From: Impatiens glandulifera
Taxonomy: Eukaryota; Streptophyta; Magnoliopsida; Ericales; Balsaminaceae
DNA: 64,000 nucleotides
Assembly: GCF_907164915.1 (NCBI RefSeq)
Contig: NC_061864.1
Coordinates: 1,350,389 to 1,414,388 of the forward strand
Direction: 5' to 3'
The notes beneath the pieces were generated by a model. It ran no database searches. It was not told the origin of the DNA and was given only the letters and a program-made list of their open reading frames with translations. Both the position numbers and the translations under genes were made by a program. The first letter of the stretch is position 1. Each line of letters starts with the position of its first letter. Shown piece after piece: positions 35,330-48,900 of the stretch.

Positions 35330-37820
35330 TCACACAATGCGCTCCAACTCGCGGGCATAACTTAGAGTCTGGTTGATGAGCTGCAGAGATGGAATCTCCT
35401 TGCTTGGTGCTAAGTCTTTCGCCTTTTGGAATATCACCAAACCATTCTTTACCTCCCAGTCCGGGTGCTCCTATACAATAATTTCCATTCATTATTTTTA
35501 CTCGGCCATTTGAAATAGAGCAGCAGCAGGAGGAGGAGGAAGTTTACCTCTTTGATGTATTCAAGCAATTCTTGGTCGGAAGTGAAGAGCAAGATTTTGA
35601 TAGCATCTCGGATGGAAAGTGAATCATATGCCTTTTCACTGCACCCAGCAATCTCATCTCTGGAAAAATAAATTTATCATACACTGTGTCAAATGGGAAG
35701 ATATTGGTGTTGTTTATGCTGATTCTTAGTGGAGAATAATTTTAAGACTATTTGCAATGAACAAACTTCTTTCCAACCCAAAAACATTGCAGCAAATTCA
35801 AACGACTAGTTACCTGACAGTCTTCGATAGAAGGTCCATGAAATAATCATAGGTTTCATGTGGTACAGTCTCTCTTGCACGTAGAACACGGTTGTAAGCA
35901 CCTTCCATAAAAGACTGCTCTAATTCTACAGCATGTTTGATACAAGCATTCTCAAGGGCAGCAGCGGAAAGCAACTCCAGCTCAGTGTGGAACTCTGCAA
36001 TCCTATTCTGCACTAAGAGTCTCAATAAATTGAGGCCCAAGATAAGGTACTCCTGAGGGGATTGTGAAAGACGCGCACTGCATTTAAAGAGAATTGAAAC
36101 AAGGACATGCTAGGATGAGTGAAGCACAATTTTATAGAGATAATCAATGTATAGTATCATCAGACTATCCACAAATGCTCAAGTGAAAATACTAAATAGT
36201 TAGTTACCCTGCATCTGTGTAGTAAGGTTTCAACTGAAAGAAATCCCTCTCGAAGGCATCAAGGTCCCCAGTTTTCACAGTAAGAACAACTGCATGCTCA
36301 TATATATCCCCTAAAATTGCAAGAAATTGTTATGATTACCAATATAGAAATGATAAGGTAAGAGGAAAATGGGTAAGTGCATGATACACGATCTTCATAC
36401 ATCCGTGGAACTTTAGGAGGATGGGAATTAGCTATAGATAAGAACAAAATTAAACAGAAAGGATAATCTGTGAGACTATTTGGAAACAATTTCTGGATCT
36501 CATTTTATCCACATCGAGATGAGATATCTCACAGCGAAAAAATGTTTCTAAATGGGGGCTTATGTATCAAATTCTTTATTGATCATGAAACTCTGCTGGG
36601 ATACTTGAAGAATCTTATTACTGAAGTTCTATAAAGCGGTTGGAGATTCTCTTTCCAAGGATGTAAATATAAAATTCTGCATCAAAATGAACATGTCCTA
36701 AACTAGTACTCCCCCACTCCCAAATTCTTGATAGGAGTAATACCATTTTCAAACCTAAGGGCTTTCACCTCCCAAATACTACCTTTCCCAAAAAACAAAT
36801 GTCAGAATCAGCAAGAACAACTTAAGAATTTCTTGTATTGATTACATGAAACAGTTAAACATTGTCTGAAATATGCCCACTGTTAATGGAGATATTGCTA
36901 GACAGATAATAGGTACGAGAAAAGGAAACAACAAAAGACAACGTACTTGCTATTGTTAACTCCTGAACAGCATTGGGTGTTTCTTGAAACAATGGCGGAA
37001 GGCTTTTGAAGCCAGTCAGTAAGACCTGCAATAAGATGATTATTCAATCATGAAATAATACTAATGACAAGTCCCTTAGAATCCATATAAAACTGCTATT
37101 AGTAGTGTCATTCATCTTCATCAAACAGCAAGATTTAACAATATTATTTATTACTATAAAAAAAAAAACATGATGAAATATGGATATGAAATGCACATCA
37201 TTGTAAAAGAATCCAGATGTGGAAATATTACTGATTCTAAAATAGTCAAAATCTCTTTAAGAATAGAGAGTATATGAACAAATAAAAACATTATGCTTGT
37301 AAATGTTCATTTCAATCTTATTTATTAAGCTGTTAAGATTAGTGCAAGGATTGTGGCAAGCAATTTCCAGTCTAGCTTCATAAAAGCTACAAGTACACCT
37401 TCCATTTGTATGCAGTGTAAGATTATAAACAAACAAATAAATTTGACACAACTACCTAAAATCAAACTATGAAACTTCAAAACAGGAGACCGCAAATTGA
37501 ATACTAGTTTCCAGACAATAATCTAAACATTATCGTGTATAGACGCAGCAAACCTTCCAAACACAGCATTGAAATCATGAAATTGAAATGCAACAACAAG
37601 AAAGATATCAGAGTTTGCGAAATGCATACATAGAACGTACAATAAGGCTACAAAACCTAGAAACTAGGGCTTAGGGACGAGAAAATCCGTAGATTGGAAA
37701 GTAGTAAGTAATTACCTTGAGTTTAGAAAGAAAATTATCGCAGCCATCGAAATCCTTTCTTGTGAAAGCAGCTTTGAATCGTTCGAATAGCTGGGAAACC
37801 TCCGTAAGCCTTGGATCCAT
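35330..37820 (-). CDS. RPN12: 26S proteasome non-ATPase regulatory subunit 8 (RPN12)
   Basis: Minus-strand exons 37716-37820, 36947-37025, 36208-36310, 35814-36077, 35548-35659 and 35330-35470 give 267 aa, the same length as Arabidopsis RPN12a. Recognised stretches are MDPRLTEVSQLFERFK at the start, LKPYY, SPQEYLILGLNLLRLLVQNR, the long helix block KHAVELEQSFMEGAYNRVL in the PCI/winged-helix region, and the end LINQTLSYARELERIV. RPN12 is a subunit of the lid of the 19S regulatory particle and helps lid-base joining. In plants it affects cytokinin and auxin responses. All introns are GT-AG; no break. Confidence 0.96.
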
Positions 37821-37980
37821 TTCTCCGTCTCTCTATGTGCGATGATCCTAGAGGGAGGGTCTCTTGCCTTTTTCTCGTCTCGCCGTCGGTTTCTCAGTTT
37901 TTACAACTTGCCAGTTCGATCTTGACTCAAGTCCCAAGTAATCTAAACAAAATATAGAAAAAAAAATATATCCCAACTGT

Positions 37981-38032
37981 TGGGCTTTTTTTATAGTCCA
38001 TTCCGTTTATTTATTTTAAACCATGTATGGGC
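37981..38032 (-). promoter_or_regulatory. TGGGC elements upstream of RPN12
   Basis: TGGGC at 37981-37985 and 38028-38032 (the second as TGGGCC), 160-210 bp upstream of the RPN12 ATG. TGGGC is the proteasome-related element bound by the NAC53/NAC78 pair in Arabidopsis; it also belongs to common site II elements. The motif is seen; the regulation is inferred. Confidence 0.35.
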
Positions 38033-39830
38033 CGTCAAGTAGGCCTGTTTTCATTTACTTGATTCAATTAAATTTTATTTTTTTATTTTGTTATTTTGTT
38101 TGTGATACATTCGCACAAGGTTATTATGATTTCTATTGTATTTTTGTTTAAAGCACATCTTTATTTGAATTATAATTAGGCTGTGTTTTGTTAATACAAT
38201 GAAATATGTAAATGTTGGTATAGTAAAAAGTTATATCAACAATATTTTTATACGGTATTTATTATGTTTTTAATATGGATATATCCCTATATAATTTGTA
38301 TTTTATATGTGGTATAAAATTATAACTGTACTTAAATTTATCTAAGACCTTTCTTATACCACTTATTTTTTAATTTTGATTGTACTCTTTATTAACAATA
38401 ATATTATTATATAATATATTAAACATATATTTTATTTAGTTTTAATATTATATATAATATAATAATTTTAAATAATTAATGTATAATAAAAAATAATGAT
38501 AGTGGTTTAAAATATAAAACATAAACATATTATCATGAATTGGGAAAATGATAATTCAAAAAAAACGAAACAGTAACATGAGAAAAAATAAAATAATAAG
38601 TAAAAAAACCTGAAAATAAGAAGAAAAAAAATCACTTTTTATTATAATAATAATTTTAATATTAAAAAATAATAATATATATATATATATATATATTTTG
38701 TTATAACCAATTAATAACATTTCATTTAAATGAATATAACTCACAGTTTATATTTTAATTTTAAAAAGTCATTTGTTATTAAATATATTAACTAAAATGT
38801 TAAATAATTATAGTACAATAATTTATAATAATAAATAAACTTAGAAAATAATAATAATATAAAAACAATTTTACTTTAATCAATTAAAATATTAAAATTG
38901 TGTTTTTATCCTGATACTGCATTTTATATCGATACCAACCTTGTACAATTTTTTTTTATGAAACAATAATAACTATAATAGCCAATAATGTAATTTGCAG
39001 TGTATTAAACGCCCCTAATAATTAAGAGTGTTGTTGGGATAATATTGAATTATATTTATATATGTTTTGGTCTTAACCTTGGCCACCACCGTCCATTGTG
39101 AATTTGTCATTGAACTTTTTGCCTTTATTCTTCTTCTATATATATATATATAGCTAATTAACATTATTATTATTATTATTATTATTTATTCTTTCACTGT
39201 TCATGCACATGCACCCATTCATTCCCATTCTCATCATCTCTGAAGACTAGACAGTCTAGTCCATGAAAGTGGGATGTTTATATAAGTTTTAACCCTTTTC
39301 TTTGCTTTGACTAGAGGTAGCTAGGTTTTAGGGTTTATATATATATATATATATCCCCCAACCCCACCCCACAAAGTTCCTTTAAAACAATTAATTGAAC
39401 TTTATAATTATTTATTTGACCCCCCAAAATGGGATTTATTATAATTAATTAATGCTCATTTATTTGATATTCTAGTTGTACAAAAAGTTTCTTAATTAAT
39501 TAATTAATTAACAGAAGAGAAACTTAATTAAAGGCTGGGGCTCCTAATTCATATTCTTCCACTAGCTAGCTGCTAGCTAGCTAATAGTTTGAACTTTGAA
39601 TACACACACTAACAAGATATTTGATTGGCATTTGGACCAATCATTAGAAAAATCAAAGACTTTTTTTTATTTATTTTAAAAATCAAATCATTAGAAAAAG
39701 GTCAGATTATGTTTGTTAATGAAATAATTATAATGATCCTCCGAATGGGAGGAGGACACATTTGATGCTACAAACCGATTCTCCGATTCTCAATGGGGGA
39801 CTTGACTGCATGTAGATGCTTAAACAGTGA
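38033..39830. other. AT-rich intergenic DNA
   Basis: No gene recognised. Short (TA)n arrays occur at about 38676-38697, 39137-39151 and 39338-39352, and an AGCTAGCTGCTAGCTAGCTA palindrome at about 39564-39583. Confidence 0.5.
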
Positions 39831-39957
<127 letters not shown>

Positions 39958-40221
39958 GCAAGGAAAATCTGAGCCATTCCTTTCCATTGAAAGAATAGCT
40001 ATCTTTCTTTTCCATGTTGTTGTTTTACTCTTTCTTCTTAAGGAATAATTGACAAAATAAGACACCGGCCAGTTGTTGCAATTGATATTCATATATAGAA
40101 ACCTGCATGTTGATTTTCAGCATAATTAAGAGAGTTTGTGTGTGGGGGGATGGCAAGTATATATATAAAGAGTGTGTGGTTGAAACAGAAAGAAAAGTGA
40201 CATTTTTGCAAATTGAAATTG

Positions 40222-40794
40222 ATGGGTTTATTATATTCTTCTTCTTCTTCTTCTCATTTGGAAGGAGGTGAAGAAAAAGAAGATGAAGAAGAGCCTGAAC
40301 TGAGACTGTATCAGGCATTCATATTCTCCATACCAATTCTCTTCTCCATTATCCTCTTACTACTCTTCTATGTTTTCTATCTCAAGAGAAGAATAAGAAG
40401 AAGAAGTATTCTTAATATTAATACTAATTTCCATCATCATCAAACTCTTCCCATCACCTCCACTACTACTACTACTACTGCTCAACCTTCTTCTTCTTCT
40501 TATATCTTCAGAGCAAAACTTCAAACAATCTTGGTTGATGAAGATTTCATAAGGACCAAGGATAAACTGTAAGTCTTCTTTCCTGTTCAAAGAAGTCTCA
40601 TGAAAGTTGTTGAGTTGTTAAAATTAAACATGAATTGAACAAACAGGTGCAGCGTCTGTCTGGGTGACTTTCAGATTGGGGAGGACCTCCACCAGCTTCC
40701 CACGTGCACACACGTCTTCCATGCAGATTGCATACTCCTCTGGCTCTCTTCAACCTCCACTTGTCCCCTTTGCAGGACCCAAATAATACCTTAA
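40222..40794 (+). CDS. RING-H2 finger E3 ubiquitin ligase, ATL7/58/59-like
   Basis: Two exons, 40222-40568 and 40647-40794, give 164 aa. A Ser- and Glu-rich N-terminus leads to PELRLYQAFIFSIPILFSII, the N-terminal transmembrane segment characteristic of the ATL58/59 group, then a basic KRRIRRR stop. A His/Thr/Ser-rich linker follows. The RING-H2 domain has the C3H2C3 ligands CSVC, PTCTHVFHADC and CPLC with the conserved Trp of ILLWL. It ends soon after the RING (TQIIP), shorter than ATL58/59. The usual block between membrane segment and RING is replaced by a simple-sequence-rich linker. Expected to work as a membrane E3 ligase. The start is the ATG 50-60 bp after a TATATATAAAG box at about 40158; an upstream in-frame codon is not ATG. 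Confidence 0.9.
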
Positions 40795-41658
40795 AATCTC
40801 TTTTTATATATATTATTATCATGTTTCCTACCATACCTTAAATAATAATATTTATTATTATTATTCTCTCTCTCTCTCTGTTTATATTAATATAGTTTAT
40901 TAATCATTCAAATTAACCATTAGTAAAAGGGTTCCGGAATATTCATGAATCATAAGATGATGGGCACATGGGGATGGGGGTGGGGATAACCTTCTTTCTT
41001 TTCTTGGAAACACAAACCCCCCACCCACCATACCCCCATCCCATGCCCTTCAACAAGGCTGGATGGCTGGCTGGCAGGCATGTGGGTTTTTACTTTATTC
41101 TGTAATTTCTCAGATTCTAAATCATAAAACACATGGCAAGCAAGAAAGAGAGAACAACAATAACAAAAAGAAGAAGAAGAAAGTTACACAATTTCCCACT
41201 CATTTTGATTACTACTACTACAATACCAACAACAAGGCTAGTAACAGTACATGTGGTGTTCTTTTACCAGCACTTTTTGACAACCCATATTCACCAAAAG
41301 AAGACAAGAAACTAAACATAAAAAACATTTATGATGGATGATATTCACAGGTGGTGGTGGTGTTGGTGGTGTTCTTCTTCTACTAACACTGCTGCTTTCC
41401 ATTCCTAAAAAATTAAGTCAAGGGTCTCATTTGGTACTTCTTCCTTCTTAAGTCTCTAAAATCTAATCATATGATAATCTTACAGGACTCAGATACCAAA
41501 GATCCATTACAAATAACACCTAATTATAGGAAGGGCCAGCTTTAATCCCCGCCCACTGGAAAGTCTAAGATCCTAAATTAGAAACCCCCCTCCCAAAATA
41601 AAACCAAAAACCAAAAATAAATAAACACCCACAAAAAGACAGAATTTGGGTAAGAAAC
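40795..41658. other. Intergenic DNA between convergent RING-H2 and ARF genes
   Basis: Includes both 3' UTRs. A (CT)n tract lies at 40865-40879 and a GGTGGT tract at 41350-41372. Open frames on both strands contain no recognised domain. Confidence 0.5.
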
Positions 41659-44600
41659 CTAGGATTCGTCCGGGTCTGAGCTGCTGCTGAAAACAATCCC
41701 TCCCTCACTGTCTACAACTGCCGACGATGGAAGCTTGCTCCCTGCTTTCATTTTCTTCACGTCTTGGCTTGAACATATGAAGATCCTTCGCACCATGTTG
41801 CAGAATTCCCTGTCAGAAAAATAATACTGATTTTTAGTAATTTAACCCAAATAGGCCTTTGTTTGATGAAGGCCATACAATGTAATGATAAGATTTTTTT
41901 CAAATAATCAAACTCTCGGGCTGAAAATACTTACGGCCATGGATCGTCGCCCATAAGCATCATATCTCCTTCATCGTCGGTAAATACAATCTGCCATTTA
42001 CTACGTTCCTGAAGCTCTCCCTGTATACCAAACATTTTCTCCAGATCATTTATAAGATCTTCATACCCTTTTAATGCACTCAAGTCAACAGCCCGACCAA
42101 CTGCCATTCCTTGCAGTTGGACCTGCATGACATCATTTCTTAAATATTAATTTCAGGGAATATTAATTTTGATCATTTAATTAATGACTTCAGTCTTATT
42201 ACCTTGGTGCGAGATCTAGTTGAGCTAATATTATTCTGCTTACTCTGCAGATCTTTTGTCAACCCCTGTTCCTTTGATGCCTTGGAAAGATCAGACTTCT
42301 GCTCTGTTTCAACAAGTGAAAGATTACCCGATAACGGCTCATCGCTTGTTGGTGGTGGAGGAACCTTACCAACAGAAGGGCTATTCAAATCGACACCAAA
42401 TAACCGCCAGCGAGAAACTGACTCTGAATTCTGATCACCACACGGATTGGATGGAGGACCGTCATTTCTTTGGTTTCGTGCTGCTATGTGCAAAGGAGAA
42501 TAACTTGAAGCAACAGACCATCTAGAAGGACCTCCCTTGTTATCTTCTACTTCGTCAGCAGTTGGGTTTGGCTTATTACTGTTCATATGCGACGCAGTTA
42601 TCCAGTTGCCGTCCAACATGTTGTTGCTATTAGCAATAGTTACTTTCTTTTGAGATTCAGCCATGGATGTTAGTTGACTTGAACCATGTGATGGATTCCA
42701 GACAGCCGATGCAGCTGACGATGTATTATCTAGAGGAGATGTGTTGCAATGTCACAAAACAAAATCCACCAAAACAAGTGTGCTGAAAAGTTGTATTTGA
42801 AGTACTTAATATGTAGAGGTTGGTTTTATAAAATGTGGAACTAATGTAAGGAAATTAAATATTTTACCCTTGTAGTAACTTATAAGAATCTCAATTTTTA
42901 AAAATAAATATTTCTAGCTTATTACCTAAATTTTTTTTAGTTTAATTTTAGTTGAATCTAAATAATTAAATGATTTTTGGATAACAGCTATCAAATCAAT
43001 TTAGTTCTAACAATTACATAATTATATAGATTTAAGTGATAAGTTGTGTTAGCAAACATTGCAAAATAAACAGTTGAACAGCCCTCACCAAGTACATGAG
43101 TTTCATTTGTTGGACGCGCCCTTTTATGCTTTGCCGTGTTTGTCTGCACGAGGTTAGGAGGAATGGATTGCACAAAGGGTTCTATTTCCCAGGGTGAAAC
43201 CCTTTCAGGCCTTTGAACTGATGCAGGTTCAGGTTCATCCCAATGAACCTAGGAAAGTAGAAGACAACAGTTAACACTTGAATTCTCCTGAACCAATACA
43301 TGGAAAATTTAGATAATCTAAAGACTGCAAAACCTTCAGGGACCGCCAATTAGAACCCTCCCACTGAGGGGAAATATCATCTACACCCACTACTGTGCCT
43401 GTAAAACTGTTGAAAAATAGTAACGAGTCAGCAACACGATATGAAGTGAAATACGCATCATGTCTAGAAGCAAATGTTACCTCCTCTCAGGAGTATCCTC
43501 TCCCTCAAACTTCATTTTGAACCGCATTCCAATCGAGACTCCTCTTTTGACAGCTTCGTTAAATTTGTTCAAGCTTACAATGAACTGACTTGTCCTAAAA
43601 GTTTTCCAAAAGTGAGAGCAGTTAAAATATTGCTCTACCTAAATAAAGAGAAAAAATCCTCCAAGGGAAATGGTTAAAAACCTGGGCTTGTAGAAAACAA
43701 CAAATCGGGATTCAGTAACAACAGCATGCTTTGCAGTTGCGAGCACTCCCAAATGCATACTCTGACTAGAAATCACAGACGAAGGCATGGAGCTTTGCTG
43801 AGAAGCGGCACGTCTAATACCAACACGCAATTCACCATTTTCTCCTCTGAAGAGTTGGAAAGTTTTCAATAAATTAATAATCCTATTGTGGATCCCAAAC
43901 AAATATATGCACAAGAAATCAGGAGGATACTAAGATTAAGATAAGAACCTCAGAAATACAAAGGTATCCCCAGCAACAAGTCTCTTTGATGTAACAAAAG
44001 TGCTCCAGCCTGTAGTCAGCAGATGTCTCCGTGGTTGGCCTGCATGATGTTAGGCGCAGACCGATATAAATCATCTCAAATTCCATGCACATAAGCACTC
44101 ATAAACGTATTTCAACAATTGGTCATAGTAAAAAGATAATTCTAGTGTACATACCACGAAAGATGTGTTTGAAACGCCATTCACAGCCGTGCAAGTCCCT
44201 TGCTACCAGTTCTTGTGTAGGTATTGGTTGGGTCATATCCTAGATAAAACCAGATATTTAGTGATTGAGTTGAATTAGGGCAAGTTTAACAATATATGGA
44301 AAGAGAAATTACCAGTGGAGGAAGGCATTCAGTGGCGTGTTTCCGAAGAACTGAAAACCCTCCATGGGTGCTTGTATCTGAGGCAGTTAAAACCTTGGTG
44401 AATGAATAAACTGTGGGAAGCTTCAAAGTTTCAGAGATGGATACATCAGGACTCAAAGATTCCGTTTTCTGCAATTAACGCGCATAGACTTTTCAACGTT
44501 ACGGAAACTAGAGAAGATTGTCAGGTCAAATTAAGGAAAGAGTACTTTTACTTTTACTTTTATTAATTGAAAAGGATGTGTGAAAATTTAGGGTTCTTAC

Positions 44601-45310
44601 ATCTTGTTCCGGCAACAAAGTAATCTGTGCATACACTTCATCCGTTTCTGGCTCAGCCTACGTATTATTAGCAAAATACAGTAAACGTAATTAAAGAACC
44701 AATTGGATAAGCTTGTTTTTTGTAGATCCCTAATCAGGAACCAATTTGTAATCTTGAAAATTGATTATAGACAAGACAACGAATCTAGCTCACGAAATGC
44801 AAACAAATAACAAATGAGAACACACCTTAAGCTCAGCGTGCGACACACGACACAGGATCTTCGAAGGAAGATTGAACATAGGAATCCTCTGATTCAATTT
44901 CAGATTTGTAGTTGATGCCTTCAACTAAACGAAAAAAAGAGGAGAAAATTCTCTCAACACAGATACAGAAATGGAAATTTTACCATAATAGAAAGAATGA
45001 AAACAAAAAAAAAAAATAGATTCTGATTCTCTCAACAACAACAAAACAAGTTCGATCTGGAAACTAACTTGTTCCATATGTCCTTGAGGGAAATAGTAAA
45101 CTTTCTCTTCTCTCCGTGGAATTTCCACCAGTGGACCTGCACAAGCCTTCCATAGCTCCGTATACAACAAGTTATCAACTGCAAAAGGTATTCATTCAAA
45201 GAGTAAGAATATAAGCTAGGAAGAGCATAAACAACATAGAGAGAAAAAAAAAAAGACGGTTAGGTTAGACCTAAGGAATTTTGCTGCGAAAACGACCCTT
45301 GATTCTCCAT
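41659..45310 (-). CDS. ARF: Auxin response factor, class B, ARF9/11/18-like
   Basis: Minus-strand exons 45271-45310, 45069-45178, 44826-44924, 44601-44657, 44313-44468, 44155-44239, 43949-44039, 43682-43846, 43481-43594, 43334-43406, 43089-43248, 42203-42729, 41935-42122 and 41659-41809 give 671 aa with all phases closing. The order is [14 protein letters not shown], the B3 DNA-binding domain ([40 protein letters not shown]), the auxin_resp/dimerisation part ([33 protein letters not shown]), a variable middle with [10 protein letters not shown], and a C-terminal PB1 domain with the conserved Lys (VDLSALKGY) and acidic motif ([14 protein letters not shown]). The middle region and the STRSRTKV junction fit the ARF9/11/18 group, usually repressors. 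The PB1 domain is intact, so interaction with Aux/IAA proteins and other ARFs is likely. No miR160 or tasiR-ARF site is expected in this group and none was noticed. Confidence 0.95.
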
Positions 45311-45900
45311 GATTGAAAGCACGAGTCAAAAAAGATAAAAAGAACCTTCAAATCATGAATCGAAGCACATAATCCTTCCTCTTAAACTCGCTAATTTCAG
45401 CTCAATCCAAGCAGCTATATACTTCCCCGCTATAATAATGATGCTGCCTATAAACTTGCAGAAACGTTACCCTGCCGCTGGCTTTTCAGCTTCCAGTCGA
45501 TGAGATCGGAAATACGGAAACCGTTAAACCGCCGTAAGAGATTTCTCTCACTAAAATCGGTGATTGAAGAAGCGTTACAGGAGAATCAAGTTCGAGCTTT
45601 ATTATTATTACTACTTCTCTCTCTCTCTTCTTCAATGACTTCTTCCTTTAAAGCGTTGTCTCCTCCTCCAACCTTCGTCTCCTGCAATCCATAACGCTAA
45701 CCTAACCAACTAACCATAGTTACTCCACTTAACCCGAGGTCGTCCTCGTGGAATAATAATAATACACGGAACGCCGTCTACAAACACTAACGGCGCTCTC
45801 CTCTCTTTCTTTAGGCCTTGTTTGACTCGGTCTCTGTTTTTCATTCTCCAAGTCTCTCTCACGTGTTCATTTATTATATTTTTTTAATAATATATAGCTG
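45311..45900 (-). promoter_or_regulatory. 5' leader and promoter of the ARF gene
   Basis: Relatively GC-rich to about 45830, with a (CT)n tract at 45618-45630. A TGTCTC auxin-response core lies at 45657-45662 (plus strand) and a CACGTG G-box at 45860-45865. A plus-strand frame here (45500-45694) has no motif and is not called. Confidence 0.4.
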
Positions 45901-48900
45901 TGATTATTTCAATTATTTTTATATAAAATAAAATCTATAACAAAAAAAAAATTTATTTAGAATAAAACACGCACGTCAATGCCATCTAACTTTTAATTTG
46001 ACTATTACAATCTGTAGCCTCGGTTTATCTTATTTATAAGTCAAATACACCTGTAATAAATTATTTAAATATTGTTTTTTCTCTGAATTATAAAATACTA
46101 ACAAAAAAAAAAAAATATATTGACTAAGATACAGTAATCTCACTATGTCAGTGTCAAAGTGGTTTAGAATAAAACAATAATGTGTGAAATAGGAAATAAA
46201 AAGACCTTGTTTGATTCAATATTTTTTATTTATTTTAGATCAGACATTACTATCTTAAATAAGTTTAACACTCATATTTATGATAAGTTTTAATTTCCCT
46301 AAATTGTCAAATTGGTATTAGTTATTGTGATTAATTGAAATTTTAGATTTTTTTTTTTAAACCTCACAATTTAAGACTATTTATAGTTAAAGTTAGACAA
46401 AATTAGGTTTTATCTAAACCATTATTTAAGAATTTTACAGAATTGTTGGTTAAAACTCTCGTCTCGTCATAATTTTTTAGTTCAATTAGTGACATTAATA
46501 TTTTATTTATTTATAAATTTAATTTATATAATAAGTTAATTGCTTTGAAACTGTAATAAATAATCCTAAATTATAACTTTTGAAAGAAAATATTATAACA
46601 TTTATTTTATTATTCAATACTATTTTTATTTAAGTTATCTTAGTAAGGTTTGTTTGATTTAATATATGATTATTACAAATTGTATCAATCCTAATTTCTC
46701 TTAAATTCATGTTTATAACTTAAAAGACCGAACATGTGGACATTTTATTTTAATTAATCAAACTAGGCTTTAGTGAAAATTGTTGATGGGTGAAGTGTAA
46801 AAGCAAATTAGTGTTCCTTGAGAAATTTCTCACAAAAAATAAAAATGAAAATGACATTGGACTCTCTTTTAAAAATGGAAAATGAATATGAAAATGTTCC
46901 TTCGGAGTTGTTTGTTTGTTGTGCACTAGTGACATGGATAGTATTAGTACAAAGTGAGTCAAATATGTTGTATACCAAACAGTGCTTTAATTAATAGGAA
47001 GATCCTGTTGTAAGGACAAACTGTAACTTAACGGGAAATGGTAATCTCCGTTAAAGTGATCTGCCGTCTGATTGGTTGTTTGCTTCGCGGCAAGCAACAG
47101 GGTTGGCTAGAGTAAACCCGGCAAAAATAAATTCCTTTGTTTTTTCATTTTCATTAAATTATTTTATTCTATATTTGTGGAGAGAGAGTTGGAATTTAGG
47201 CCTGGATTAAGATTGTAATTTCAATAATTGCCATTGAGTGGGACCCATCATACACGTGGGGACATCACCACTGTAAAAACTTTTCCCTTTCTTTTTCCTA
47301 TTGCAGTTTTGTTCAGTGGTCCTCATCTCTGCAACTCGTTACAGTAATACACGTGTCATGTAGGCCACTCATTCTAGTTTTCAAATAAAATTATTCCTCT
47401 GAAAATTACTTTTTAATTAATAAAAATAAAATACCAAAATTATTTTCTATATAGTTAAAAGTTAATTTCAATACATGATCTCATACATACTTTTTTATTA
47501 TTTATTTTTGTTTTTTTTAAATAATATTTTTCATAAATTTGTGAGACCTTAAGTACAGTATTTTACCATGGTAAGAAGCCAAACAAATTCACATCATTAA
47601 AAAGAAAAGTCAAAACCTAACCTCACCTCATGTGAAATAAAGATTCATCATAATATTTTTTAAATTATTTTTTATATTAAAAATGGTTTAAGCACATACT
47701 TACAAATTATGTCTTTCTTCACAGTTAAATGTTTATGAAGTTTTTGAATATTTTTACACCCACTATCAAACTGGTAAAGACTATTAAACTAAATTCAATT
47801 TGTTTAGTGAAGGGATTAAAATTTGAGAAATTAAATTATTAAATTATAACTCTTCAAATAAAAAAAATGGACCCATTGTGATAGGAAAAGTTCGAACCTT
47901 AATTAGCTAATTAAGATATGTTGGTTAATTACAAGAAAGGTAATCCAATTTCTTGTGAATTGTGAAAAGGGCATTAATAGTTGGCTAATATATATGGTTT
48001 GTTATTGGAAAGAATGAAAAGAGTGATTATTAATGTAAGTTATATTATTGTCTCTTAGATAGAAGCAAATTGGTGACGCAATTTATTATACTTTACAGCA
48101 CATAAATTCATTTGAACTTTGTCTCCTCTTCTTTTTCTTTATTATTTATTATTGATATTGTCTTTTATCCTCCTAATGTGAGTCATCGCCTAATTAATCA
48201 CAAATAAGATTCCTTAATATCATCGATGACCGGATCACATAAACCAACAAAAAAAAAAAAACATTGTATGTCTAGTTTATTATCATTTTGAAAAACAAAA
48301 TATGTTAGGAAAATTACAACATTAAATAGTTTATGGGTTTTTTACCTTGCATCTAAATTTATTAAATGTAAAAGTTTTTCAATTTGTAATCGACAAATTG
48401 ATCGACATAATATAGAACCTTGACTCGATAAAATATAAATATAATCAATTAGTCCTTTTATCTTCTCATGAATCCAAAAAAATTAATTATATAGACATTA
48501 AACTTATTTTTGTTTCATCATTGAAATCGGATCCTAAATGTATATTTATATGGTTGTTAGTTTTGGTTATTTGAGACATTTTTTTCATTTGATGACAGTT
48601 GAATTGTGTGTTTTTTTTCATTCAAAATCATGATATATTTTTACCCTCTTTTGGGTTCTAAGAAGTTTACTTTAATGGTATTGAATGTATTTATCAGTAT
48701 GGATGATAATATTTGCAATGTCTTCATTTATAATTAATTTTCTTCAAAATAAATTTTATTAGTGTTGTACCGCTTAATTTTGTTAATATCTGACAATAAC
48801 AACTAAAGAAAGAATAATAACAATATGTCTATTTTTTAATTTAAGAATCTAACATTACCTCAAAGTCTCACACCATGTCTATTTGAAATTATTTTTATGT

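Noticed and set aside
45500..45694. Plus-strand 64-aa Leu-rich frame
   Set aside because: It lies antisense to the ARF leader, with a Leu run arising from TTA/CTT simple sequence.
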